From the NCBI GenBank assembly GCA_021806125.1, contig JAJZYC010000098.1, positions 1-5,517 of the forward strand: DNA of 5,517 nt, in the 5' to 3' direction. Each line of letters opens with the position of its first letter. Positions within the stretch are counted from its first letter, which is position 1. The notes below the pieces were generated by a model that ran no database searches, had not been told where the DNA came from, and worked only from the letters and a program-made list of their open reading frames with translations. Source of the stretch: a bacterium. GTDB lineage: Bacteria; SZUA-79; Acidulodesulfobacterales; Acidulodesulfobacteraceae. The translations under genes were made by a program, and so were the position numbers. Below, in pieces: positions 1 through 5,459 of this stretch.

Positions 1-185
1 GATTTGACCGAAGCAAGAGGCCCGGGAACCCTGCTTACTACGCTTACCACGACTTTTGAGCCTATCGACTGAATTTCCGGCCTGTATCTTATAGAAAGAT
101 ATATTATTAATCCGATTAATAATATATGGAAAATGGCGGAATATACTAAATATAGGCCTATGCCTTTATTGTTTTCGCTGAACAT
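1..185 (-). CDS. TolA/TonB-family membrane anchor protein, N-terminal 61 codons (partial)
   Basis: The reading frame is open from ATG at 185-183 to the window edge and lacks its C-terminal part. The translation begins MFSENNKGIGLYLVYS and has one hydrophobic segment (about residues 11-33) behind a short cytoplasmic tail, followed by a basic stretch and a Val/Ser/Pro-containing segment. In the membrane helix, Ser16 and His20 form the SxxxH pair that TonB and TolA use to contact the ExbB/ExbD or TolQ/TolR channel. The gene starts 7 bp after the tolR stop, in operon order tolQ-tolR-this gene. Inferred role: the periplasm-spanning arm that transmits proton-motive force to the outer membrane. TolA and TonB differ mainly in their missing C-terminal domain, so no symbol is given; the TolQ-like neighbour favours TolA. 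A purine-rich stretch (AGGAAGGGCAGG) lies about 10-20 nt upstream of the ATG. Confidence 0.8.
   Translation of the reverse strand, partial: MFSENNKGIGLYLVYSAIFHILLIGLIIYLSIRYRPEIQSIGSKVVVSVVSRVPGPLASVK
99..127. repeat. Perfect AT-rich inverted repeat (14-bp arms, 1-nt centre)
   Basis: Positions 99-112 (ATATATTATTAATC) are the exact reverse complement of 114-127. The repeat lies inside the transmembrane-helix codons of the TolA/TonB-like gene, where runs of Leu and Ile codons (TTA, ATA, ATC) encode a near-symmetric Leu-Leu-Ile-Gly-Leu-Ile-Ile stretch. The symmetry is real, but it is probably a by-product of hydrophobic residues written in AT-rich codons rather than a regulatory site. Confidence 0.5.
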
Positions 186-192
186 AAAGGTT

Positions 193-648
193 TTACCTGC
201 CCTTCCTGCGCGCCAAAACGGGGTTTGCCGTTACCATTCCTATTTTCGTAATTCCGGCGTCTTTTATTGCGGCCATAACCTGTATTACGTATCCGTAAGA
301 CAGAGACGAGCTTGCCTTGAGAAATATCTGCTTATCCTTTCTATGCTTATATATCGCCGCAAGTTTTTCGGTCAAGACCGGCAGTCCGACCCTGAATTTA
401 TTTATATATACGTTCCTGTCCGACCTTACCGCGACGACTATCGTTTTTTCGGGCGCTTTTAAGGCATGCGCCGCCGCCGACGGCAGATTTACCCTTATTC
501 CATGGACCAATATAGGAGCGGTTACCATAAAAATAACTAAAAGGACGAGCATAACATCCACGAAAGGGGTAATATTTATTTCGGACATAAGCCTGTAGCT
601 CGAAACTCCGCTTTTTTTATCTTCTTTATCGTCAAAAGGAGTGAACAT
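193..648 (-). CDS. tolR: TolR / ExbD-family proton-channel subunit
   Basis: This 151-residue protein is of normal ExbD/TolR length. It would be a bitopic inner-membrane protein that pairs with TolQ to form a proton-driven motor. A charged cytoplasmic tail (residues 1-20) leads into the family signature MSEINITPFVDVMLVLLVIF at residues 21-40. That segment contains Asp31, the counterpart of the proton-carrying aspartate of E. coli TolR (Asp23) and ExbD (Asp25). A single membrane helix spans about residues 30-50. The rest is periplasmic and ends in the usual globular fold (Gly-Tyr-Val-Ile-Gln-Val-Met-Ala-Ala-Ile-Lys, about 118-128). The start at 648 is supported by an AGGAGA ribosome site six bases upstream; Met21 is the only other early Met and would lack the tail. 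The gene begins 10 bp after the tolQ stop. TolR rather than ExbD is preferred because its partner is clearly TolQ-like. Confidence 0.93.
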   Translation of the reverse strand: MFTPFDDKEDKKSGVSSYRLMSEINITPFVDVMLVLLVIFMVTAPILVHGIRVNLPSAAAHALKAPEKTIVVAVRSDRNVYINKFRVGLPVLTEKLAAIYKHRKDKQIFLKASSSLSYGYVIQVMAAIKDAGITKIGMVTANPVLARRKGR

Positions 649-654
649 AAACAG

Positions 655-660
655 TCTCCT
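655..660 (-). promoter_or_regulatory. Ribosome-binding site of tolR, overlapping the tolQ stop codon
   Basis: On the minus strand TAGGAGACTGTTT precedes the tolR ATG. AGGAGA (660-655) is a strong Shine-Dalgarno match six bases from the start, and its first bases belong to the tolQ TAG stop (661-659). Ribosomes finishing tolQ therefore sit on the tolR initiation site, which suggests translational coupling to keep the TolQ:TolR ratio. It also fixes the tolR start. Confidence 0.75.
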
Positions 661-1390
661 ATAAAATCTGCCTTTCTATTATAGTCATAAACTCGTAGGC
701 AAAATCAACCATTTCGTTAACGATGACTCTTACTTTGTTAGAATAATAGTTATAAGCTATAACCGCAGGTATAGCCGCAAAAAGACCCGCCGCAGTAGCT
801 ATAAGCGAATCGGCTATGCCGGGAGCGACTACCGCCAGCCCCGCCGTTCCGGCTCTCTGAATGCTTTCGAACGAAGTCATAATGCCCCATACTGTTCCGA
901 AAAGGCCTATAAAAGGTGCGGTAGAACCTACCGTGGCAAGGAACGGAAGAGAAATTTCCAGTTTTGCGATAGAAGAAAGCTGGGATTTTTTCAGCGCCCT
1001 CTCGACGTACGAGAGATTTTCTTCGTTGTTTTCTTTATCGGCATGCTGCGCCCCGTCGGCGGATTTCTTTTTAATATTCAGGAGTTCTTTATAAGTAACG
1101 TTAAACATAAACGCTATAGGGCTGTAATCAAGGCTTTTAGCGGCGGTATAAACATAATCCAGCCTTTTCGATTCCCAGAAAAGGTCGAGAAATTCCTTGT
1201 CCTCTTTTCTTGCCCTGCCCAGATAACGCAGTTTGTAAAATATAATGGCCCACGAAATTAAGGAAAAAATTAATAACAGCAGTAAAACTAATTTAACTAC
1301 AATATTAGTAGTAAGAATATGCGACAGTATATTCATGGTTCCGCCTGCCGAAATGCCGCCTATAGCGCCTCCGCCCAAATTATCCAGCAT
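659..1390 (-). CDS. tolQ: TolQ-type proton-channel subunit (MotA/TolQ/ExbB family)
   Basis: This 243-residue inner-membrane protein has three predicted helices: about residues 30-53, 148-172 and 185-213. Residues 19-51 read MNILSHIL...VVKLVLLLLLIFSLISWAII, very close to my memory of the start of E. coli TolQ (MNILDLFL...SWAII). The channel helices carry the diagnostic GSTAPFIGLFGTVWGIM (155-171) and APGIADSLIATAAGLFAAIP (189-208) motifs. TolQ forms the pentameric scaffold around TolR and contacts the TolA anchor. The loop between helices 1 and 2 holds a charged stretch rich in Lys, Asp, Glu and Asn at about 107-125. The chosen start gives an 18-residue Gly-rich leader absent from E. coli TolQ, with GGGAGG 14 bases upstream, which is a long spacing. 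Met19 (codon at 1336-1334), preceded by GGCGG, would restore the usual N-terminus and is a real alternative. First gene of a tolQ-tolR-tolA-like operon. Confidence 0.93.
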   Translation of the reverse strand: MLDNLGGGAIGGISAGGTMNILSHILTTNIVVKLVLLLLLIFSLISWAIIFYKLRYLGRARKEDKEFLDLFWESKRLDYVYTAAKSLDYSPIAFMFNVTYKELLNIKKKSADGAQHADKENNEENLSYVERALKKSQLSSIAKLEISLPFLATVGSTAPFIGLFGTVWGIMTSFESIQRAGTAGLAVVAPGIADSLIATAAGLFAAIPAVIAYNYYSNKVRVIVNEMVDFAYEFMTIIERQIL

Positions 1391-1404
1391 TATTTATACT
1401 TATT

Positions 1405-1410
1405 CCTCCC
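1405..1410 (-). promoter_or_regulatory. Possible ribosome-binding site of tolQ (long spacing)
   Basis: GGGAGG (1410-1405, minus strand) is the only good Shine-Dalgarno match before the ATG at 1390-1388, but 14 bases separate them, longer than the usual 5-9. No better-spaced start lies between the two. Either initiation here is inefficient or the functional start is Met19 (1336-1334). Confidence 0.5.
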
Positions 1411-1439
1411 GATTTATAATATGTTTTAATACGTTTAAG

Positions 1440-1445
1440 ATTATA
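1440..1445 (-). promoter_or_regulatory. Candidate -10 element of the tolQRA promoter
   Basis: The minus strand reads a consensus TATAAT at 1445-1440, about 50 bases before the tolQ ATG. No good -35 hexamer sits 16-18 bp upstream (only ATAGAT at 18 bp). The region is so AT-rich that a chance match is quite possible. If real, the leader would be roughly 40 nt and the NrdR boxes would lie well upstream of this core promoter rather than on it. Confidence 0.3.
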
Positions 1446-1468
1446 AAACTTTTTTATAAAAAAATCTA

Positions 1469-1497
1469 TTGACAAAAAATTAATTACAATATATTGT
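1469..1497 (+). promoter_or_regulatory. Candidate sigma-70-type promoter of nrdJ
   Basis: A consensus -35 TTGACA (1469-1474) is followed after 17 bp by TATTGT (1492-1497; 4 of 6 matches to TATAAT), giving a predicted start near 1504. The -10 lies inside the first NrdR box, so repressor binding would block it. A second candidate is the perfect TATAAT at 1544-1549, which has no recognisable -35 but whose -35 region would be covered by the second NrdR box. The sequence alone does not decide between them. Confidence 0.5.
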
Positions 1498-1499
1498 AT
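1484..1499 (+). promoter_or_regulatory. NrdR box 1 (upstream half of tandem operator)
   Basis: TTACAATATATTGTAT matches the published NrdR-box consensus acaCwATATaTwGtgt at 13 of 16 positions, including the whole central CwATATaTwG core. Its inner 14 bp (1485-1498) form a perfect palindrome. NrdR is the ATP/dATP-sensing zinc-ribbon/ATP-cone repressor of ribonucleotide reductase genes. The site lies directly upstream of a reductase gene and overlaps the -10 of its candidate promoter. A partner box follows at 31 bp. Confidence 0.8.
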
Positions 1500-1514
1500 A
1501 GAAATACAAAATGT

Positions 1515-1530
1515 CATCTATATATTGTAT
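1515..1530 (+). promoter_or_regulatory. NrdR box 2 (downstream half of tandem operator)
   Basis: CATCTATATATTGTAT keeps the full CwATATaTwGt core of the NrdR consensus and shares the right half ATATATTGTAT with box 1; the outer left bases are degenerate. Its centre is 31 bp from that of box 1, three helical turns, which places both sites on one face of the DNA as known for cooperative NrdR binding. It lies just after the predicted start of the TTGACA promoter and over the -35 region of the alternative TATAAT (1544-1549). Confidence 0.78.
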
Positions 1531-1543
1531 ATTAAATATCGCA

Positions 1544-1549
1544 TATAAT
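1544..1549 (+). promoter_or_regulatory. Alternative -10 element for nrdJ
   Basis: A perfect TATAAT lies 23 bp before the nrdJ ATG. No -35-like hexamer occurs 16-18 bp upstream and there is no TG extension, so it would need an activator or be weak. It would give a very short leader of about 17 nt containing just the ribosome site. Offered as an alternative to the TTGACA promoter. Confidence 0.3.
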
Positions 1550-1562
1550 TAAATTTAGATTT

Positions 1563-1568
1563 AGGAGG
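1563..1568 (+). promoter_or_regulatory. Ribosome-binding site of nrdJ
   Basis: TTAGGAGGAGCC immediately precedes the ATG at 1573. AGGAGG (1563-1568), or the overlapping GGAG (1567-1570 region), gives a near-perfect anti-16S match at 4-5 bases. It fixes the start, which also gives the normal N-terminus of the class II reductase family (a short tail before the Leu-Ala-Glu-Lys-Phe-Ser-Glu-Asn segment). Confidence 0.85.
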
Positions 1569-1572
1569 AGCC

Positions 1573-4500
1573 ATGAAAAAACAAAATAACGCGCCTGCAG
1601 ACCCGCTTGCCGAAAAATTTTCCGAAAATGCGGTTACCGTTTTAAAGAAAAGATATTTAGCCAAAGACGAAAAAGGCGAAATTATCGAAACTATAACCGG
1701 GCTGTTCAAAAGAGTCGCGGAAAACATATCGTCTGCCGATTTAAATTACGGCAAATCAGAAAAAGACGCCGAAAAGACGGCCGGCAATTTTTTCGACGAG
1801 ATGTCCTCCCTCCGCTTTCTTCCGAATTCCCCTACTTTAATGAACGCCGGCAGGCCGCTCCAGCAGCTTTCGGCGTGTTTCGTCCTTCCGATAGAAGACT
1901 CTATGGAATCCATATTCGAAACCATAAAATATACCGCCCTCATCCATCAGAGCGGCGGCGGAACGGGTTTTTCTTTTTCTTCATTAAGGCCTAAAAACGA
2001 CACCGTCCATTCGACGAAAGGCGTTTCAAGCGGACCGGTTTCCTTTATGCAGGTATTTAACAGCGCCACCGAAGCGATTAAGCAGGGCGGGACGAGAAGG
2101 GGCGCAAATATGGGTATTTTAAGAATAGACCATCCTGATATAATAGATTTCATTACCTCCAAAAAGGATACCTCAAAACTTAACAATTTTAATATCTCCG
2201 TCGCAATAACCGAAGATTTTATGGAACATGCGTTAAAAAACGAAGATTATCCTTTAATAAATCCGAGAAATAACGAAATAGTAAAATATCTGAACGCCAA
2301 AGAAGTTTTCGGTTTAATCGTCGAAACCGCATGGTCGAGCGGCGAACCCGGAATTGTCTTTATCGACAGAATCAACAAACTCAATCCGGTACCTGAAGCC
2401 GGTAAAATCGAAGCCACCAACCCTTGCGTAACCGGGGATTCCTATATATCTACCGAATTAGGCCTTATAAAAATGGAAGAACTGTACGGTAAATTCGTTA
2501 AAGGCGGAATTAAAATATTTACCGACGACCGGACATTCGGCGGCAGTCAGGCGGTTAACGGAGAGCCTATTTTCGATGCCCCTGATTTAAGCGAAAAATC
2601 TAACGGCGTTTCTTTGAATCCAATCGCCGCCGTTTACAATAACGGCGAAAAAAACGTCGCAAAACTAATTACCAAATCGGGCTACGAAATAAAAGCTACT
2701 TACGACCACCACTTTTTAACTTCGGAAGGATGGAAAAAACTTAAAGATATTAAAGTCGGAGACGAAATTTTAATTCAATCCGCCCCTGGTAATTTTTCCA
2801 AAATAACAAAACTGCCTGTTAGGGTAGAAAATACAATAAACGGCAAGAACGGCAAAATTTATAAACTGAACATGCCCGTTAACTGGTCGAAAGAGCTGGG
2901 ACAGATACTGGGCTGGCTGATAGGCGACGGCTGGCTGATAGATAATAATTCCAAAAATGCACGAGTCGGTTTTACTTTCGGAAAAAACGACACCGGCGTT
3001 TTGGAATACCTCAAGCCTATCTTAAACAAAATATACGGAAAGGATATAAAAGAAATCAAAAGAACGGAAAAGGTATATCATCTTTCTTATCACAGTAAAT
3101 TCTTTGTAGATTACTTTAAAAATTTAGGCGTAAAACCTGTAAAAGCAGGCGAAAAAGAGGTTCCTTCCAGTATTTTTACCGCAACGAAAGAAGCGGTTAT
3201 AGGATTTCTGCAGGGAATATTTTCCTCCGACGGAACAATAAGAAACGGTAAAAATCCGTCTGACGGAGGAATAGTTTTATCTTCTAAAAGTTTAAAACTA
3301 TTGAAAGATATTCAAGTATTATTAATCAACCTCGGAATAAAAAGTGTAATTATGGACAGGTCGAGAAAAGCTCGAACGGCGGCTTTTACATATACTACGA
3401 TTTCCGGGGCGGAAAAACATTACGATTCCGACGGAGTTTTATACGAAATAGGAATTTTCGGAGCTTCTAAATTAAGATTCATGGAGCAAATAGGTTTTAT
3501 GCAGGAATATAAACAAAACGGATTAAAAAATATAGTCGAAAATCAGATATTCTATAAAGAAAAATTCTACGACAAGGTAGAATCTATCGAATATGCCGGA
3601 AAAGAAACGGTTTACGATTTGACCGAACCTTCCACCTTTACGTTCATAGCAAACGGATTTGTGGTTTTAGACTGCGGAGAACAGCCTTTAGTCGCATACG
3701 AATCATGCAACTTAGGCTCTATTAACATCGGAAAATTCATAAAAGAATATAAAATAGAAAAAGACAAGCTTAATCTCGGCGGCGCGCTGAAAAAATTCGG
3801 GAATAATCCCGGCGAAATAATATCCGATTATATAAATTCAATCGACTTCGACGCCCTAAGGAAGACAGTCCGCACCGCGGTCCATTTCTTAGACAACGTA
3901 ATAGATAAAAATCATTATCCTATAGAAAAAATAAAAAGAATGACGCTTTCTAACAGGAAAATAGGCCTTGGAATTATGGGATACGCAGATACGCTTATAA
4001 AACTGGGAATACCTTACGACAGCGAACTCGCGCTTAAAATTGCCGAAAGCATAATGGAATTCATAGATAAAGAATCAAAAATAAAATCCGAAGAGCTGGG
4101 CATAGAACGCGGCAGTTTTCCTAACTTCAAAGGCTCTCTCTGGGAGAAAAAAGGTTTCAGGGCTATGAGAAACGGCACGACTACCACCATAGCTCCTACC
4201 GGAACCATCAGCATAATAGGCGGCGCCTCGAGCGGTATAGAACCTTTGTTTGCGTTAGCTTACGAAAGGCACGTACTGGACAAACAAACTTTAATAGAAA
4301 TCGACAAAAACCTTAAAGGCGTTTTAGAGTCTATGGGGGTTTATTCCGCAAAATTAATTGATTATATAGTAAAAAACGGCAGTCTCGGAAAAACGTACGG
4401 TAAAGACGTTGCGGAATTACTGACTAAAGAAGAATATGAATATTTAAGCAAGGTATTTATCACTTCGCATGATATTACTCCAAAATGGCATGTTATGACG

Positions 4501-5373
4501 CAGGCGGCTTTTCAAAAATTTACCGATAATGCCGTCAGTAAAACCGTTAACTTTTCTAATTCGGCAAAAAAAGAAGATATAAAAGAAGTTTATACTCTTG
4601 CTTACAACCTTAATCTAAAAGGTATTACGGTTTACAGGGACGGTTCGAGAGAGCAGGTCTTAACATCCGGTTCTTCGGGAAACGGCGGCGGCGCGGCAAT
4701 GAAATATACGTGTCCGGTTTGCGGTTCGTCCGTATCCGAACCTATCGACATAAAACCGATAATCGGCAAGAACGCCGCCGAAAATATAAAAGATAGCAAC
4801 CCCGATAAAAAAACCGGCAGGCAGATAGAACCGAGAAAGCGCCCGGATATGATACACGGCGTAACGGTTAAAACTACTACCGGATGCGGACCTTTGTACG
4901 TAACTATAAATTACGACGAAAACGGAAATCCTTTCGAGATATTTAATTCAATCGGAAAATCAGGCGGATGCGCGCAGTCTCAGACGGAGTCCACCGGAAG
5001 AATGGTAAGTTTGGCTTTGAGGTCGGGAATAGGAGCGAAAGAAATTATAAGCCAGCTGAAAGGAATAAGATGCAATATTCCTTACGGTTTCGGAGCTAAT
5101 ATTATATATTCGTGCGCCGACGCCATAGGCAAAGCTCTCGAAAAAAGCCTTAACGAAAATGCCGTCGCGCAAAACGTGCATGGAGAAAAAAAAGCGCCGG
5201 ATTTAGCAGAAACGGTGCCGGCAGAAAAGGTGTCGGAATTTAATTCTGAAGCCTTTTCAAAAAACCGTGCCGTTCAAGGCAGAGGCGCCTGTCCCTCATG
5301 CGGCGGCTCCAATCTGAAACATGCGGAAGGCTGTACGGTATGCCTCGACTGCGGATACTCCGACTGCGGATGA
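1573..5373 (+). CDS. nrdJ: Adenosylcobalamin-dependent (class II) ribonucleotide reductase, intein-containing precursor
   Basis: Coenzyme B12-dependent reductase making deoxyribonucleotides in the cytoplasm without oxygen. The precursor is 1266 residues; removal of the intein (285-700) leaves an 850-residue enzyme. Family motifs, precursor numbering: SACFVLP with redox Cys102; the GGGTGFSFSSLRP loop (about 127-139); KQGGTRRGANMGIL (about 170-183); the radical-site loop split by the intein, Asn283-Pro284 then Cys701-Gly-Glu703-Gln; Cys712 of ESCNLGSI, 11 residues on, partner of Cys102; APTGTISII (874-882) with SSGIEP (886-891); and GITVYRDGSREQVL (1017-1030). By homology Cys701 carries the thiyl radical. 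A Gly/Ser linker and an isolated Cys1047-x-x-Cys1050 lead to the TSCPD domain (about 1087-1190; Cys1105, Cys1133, Cys1167, Cys1181). The tail is a cysteine knuckle (Cys1240, 1243, 1254, 1257, 1260, 1265) of the type thought to bind metal or re-reduce the active site. There is no N-terminal ATP-cone, so transcriptional control by NrdR is the visible regulation. No frameshift is seen. Confidence 0.97.
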   Translation: MKKQNNAPADPLAEKFSENAVTVLKKRYLAKDEKGEIIETITGLFKRVAENISSADLNYGKSEKDAEKTAGNFFDEMSSLRFLPNSPTLMNAGRPLQQLSACFVLPIEDSMESIFETIKYTALIHQSGGGTGFSFSSLRPKNDTVHSTKGVSSGPVSFMQVFNSATEAIKQGGTRRGANMGILRIDHPDIIDFITSKKDTSKLNNFNISVAITEDFMEHALKNEDYPLINPRNNEIVKYLNAKEVFGLIVETAWSSGEPGIVFIDRINKLNPVPEAGKIEATNPCVTGDSYISTELGLIKMEELYGKFVKGGIKIFTDDRTFGGSQAVNGEPIFDAPDLSEKSNGVSLNPIAAVYNNGEKNVAKLITKSGYEIKATYDHHFLTSEGWKKLKDIKVGDEILIQSAPGNFSKITKLPVRVENTINGKNGKIYKLNMPVNWSKELGQILGWLIGDGWLIDNNSKNARVGFTFGKNDTGVLEYLKPILNKIYGKDIKEIKRTEKVYHLSYHSKFFVDYFKNLGVKPVKAGEKEVPSSIFTATKEAVIGFLQGIFSSDGTIRNGKNPSDGGIVLSSKSLKLLKDIQVLLINLGIKSVIMDRSRKARTAAFTYTTISGAEKHYDSDGVLYEIGIFGASKLRFMEQIGFMQEYKQNGLKNIVENQIFYKEKFYDKVESIEYAGKETVYDLTEPSTFTFIANGFVVLDCGEQPLVAYESCNLGSINIGKFIKEYKIEKDKLNLGGALKKFGNNPGEIISDYINSIDFDALRKTVRTAVHFLDNVIDKNHYPIEKIKRMTLSNRKIGLGIMGYADTLIKLGIPYDSELALKIAESIMEFIDKESKIKSEELGIERGSFPNFKGSLWEKKGFRAMRNGTTTTIAPTGTISIIGGASSGIEPLFALAYERHVLDKQTLIEIDKNLKGVLESMGVYSAKLIDYIVKNGSLGKTYGKDVAELLTKEEYEYLSKVFITSHDITPKWHVMTQAAFQKFTDNAVSKTVNFSNSAKKEDIKEVYTLAYNLNLKGITVYRDGSREQVLTSGSSGNGGGAAMKYTCPVCGSSVSEPIDIKPIIGKNAAENIKDSNPDKKTGRQIEPRKRPDMIHGVTVKTTTGCGPLYVTINYDENGNPFEIFNSIGKSGGCAQSQTESTGRMVSLALRSGIGAKEIISQLKGIRCNIPYGFGANIIYSCADAIGKALEKSLNENAVAQNVHGEKKAPDLAETVPAEKVSEFNSEAFSKNRAVQGRGACPSCGGSNLKHAEGCTVCLDCGYSDCG
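2425..3672 (+). mobile_element. In-frame intein with LAGLIDADG homing endonuclease, atypical C-terminus
   Basis: 416 residues (precursor 285-700) interrupt the conserved Asn-Pro/Cys-Gly-Glu-Gln motif of NrdJ. Block A starts at Cys285 (CVTGDSYI). Block B has the Thr376-x-x-His379 pair in GYEIKATYDHHFLT. The endonuclease core has two LAGLIDADG helices: LGWLIGDG (446-453, catalytic Asp452) and GFLQGIFSSDG (544-554, catalytic Asp553), about 100 residues apart, with the block D Lys-x-x-Pro (KEVPSSI) just before the second. Blocks F and G read VYDLTEPSTFTFIANGFVVLD. Three expected C-terminal residues are changed: terminal Asn is Asp700, penultimate His is Leu699, and the block F His is Phe689. The +1 nucleophile is Cys701, which is also the reductase radical cysteine. 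Both boundaries are clear because joining 284 to 701 restores the family motif. An intein with terminal Asp (from Carboxydothermus hydrogenoformans) has, as I recall, been shown to splice, so activity is plausible but unproven. Codon use matches the host gene. Confidence 0.95.
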
Positions 5374-5459
5374 TGCGCATAGGAAAAAGAAAACGGGATT
5401 ACTTAACGGACGAAGCAAAGCTAAGAGAAAAACTTCAATTTGCCGATATAAAATTTTAA
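5370..5459 (+). CDS. Possible 29-residue protein overlapping the nrdJ stop
   Basis: ATG at 5370-5372 overlaps the nrdJ TGA (5371-5373) as ATGA, the usual arrangement for translational re-initiation. It opens 29 codons ending in TAA at 5457-5459. The product is basic and soluble: MMRIGKRKRDYLTDEAK, then a short amphipathic-looking stretch ending LQFADIKF. Codons (AAA, AGA, GAA, TTA, ATA) match the neighbouring genes. The frame fills all the space between nrdJ and the hairpin, and its stop lies in the first bases of that hairpin. I recognise no family. It may be a genuine small protein, a remnant of a longer gene cut by insertion of the palindrome, or chance. No independent Shine-Dalgarno site is seen, so expression would depend on coupling to nrdJ. 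Confidence 0.35.
   Translation: MMRIGKRKRDYLTDEAKLREKLQFADIKF

Noticed and set aside
133..462. A 109-codon plus-strand frame opposite tolR and the TolA-like gene.
   Set aside because: It lies antisense to strongly supported genes, its translation is Arg/Tyr/Phe-rich without motifs, and no ribosome site precedes it. Other antisense frames opposite tolQ, tolR and nrdJ fail for the same reasons.
1485..1531. The repeated ATATTGTATA as the start of a CRISPR-like or iteron array.
   Set aside because: There are only two copies, they fit the NrdR operator pattern precisely, and there are no spacers or further units.
1391..1572. A riboswitch (for example cobalamin) in the nrdJ leader, as expected for some B12-related genes.
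   Set aside because: The interval is too short and AT-rich, and shows no B12-box-like GC-rich conserved stem. The tandem NrdR boxes account for its structure.
1518..1727. A 69-codon minus-strand frame crossing the nrdJ start and NrdR box 2.
   Set aside because: It is antisense to the well-supported nrdJ N-terminus and would run through its operator. No ribosome site or family motif is seen.
2911..2941. A 13-bp direct repeat (GGCTGGCTGATAG) at 2911-2923 and 2929-2941 in the first LAGLIDADG helix.
   Set aside because: It encodes Gly-Trp-Leu-Ile twice in the normal block C sequence (GWLIGDGWL is common in such inteins), so protein constraint plus shared codons explains it without a duplication event.
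2425..3672. Reading the insert as a group I intron or a free-standing gene rather than an intein.
   Set aside because: The frame is continuous on both sides, the insert starts and ends with intein blocks A/B and F/G, and removing it restores the conserved Asn-Pro-Cys-Gly-Glu-Gln motif exactly at the protein level.
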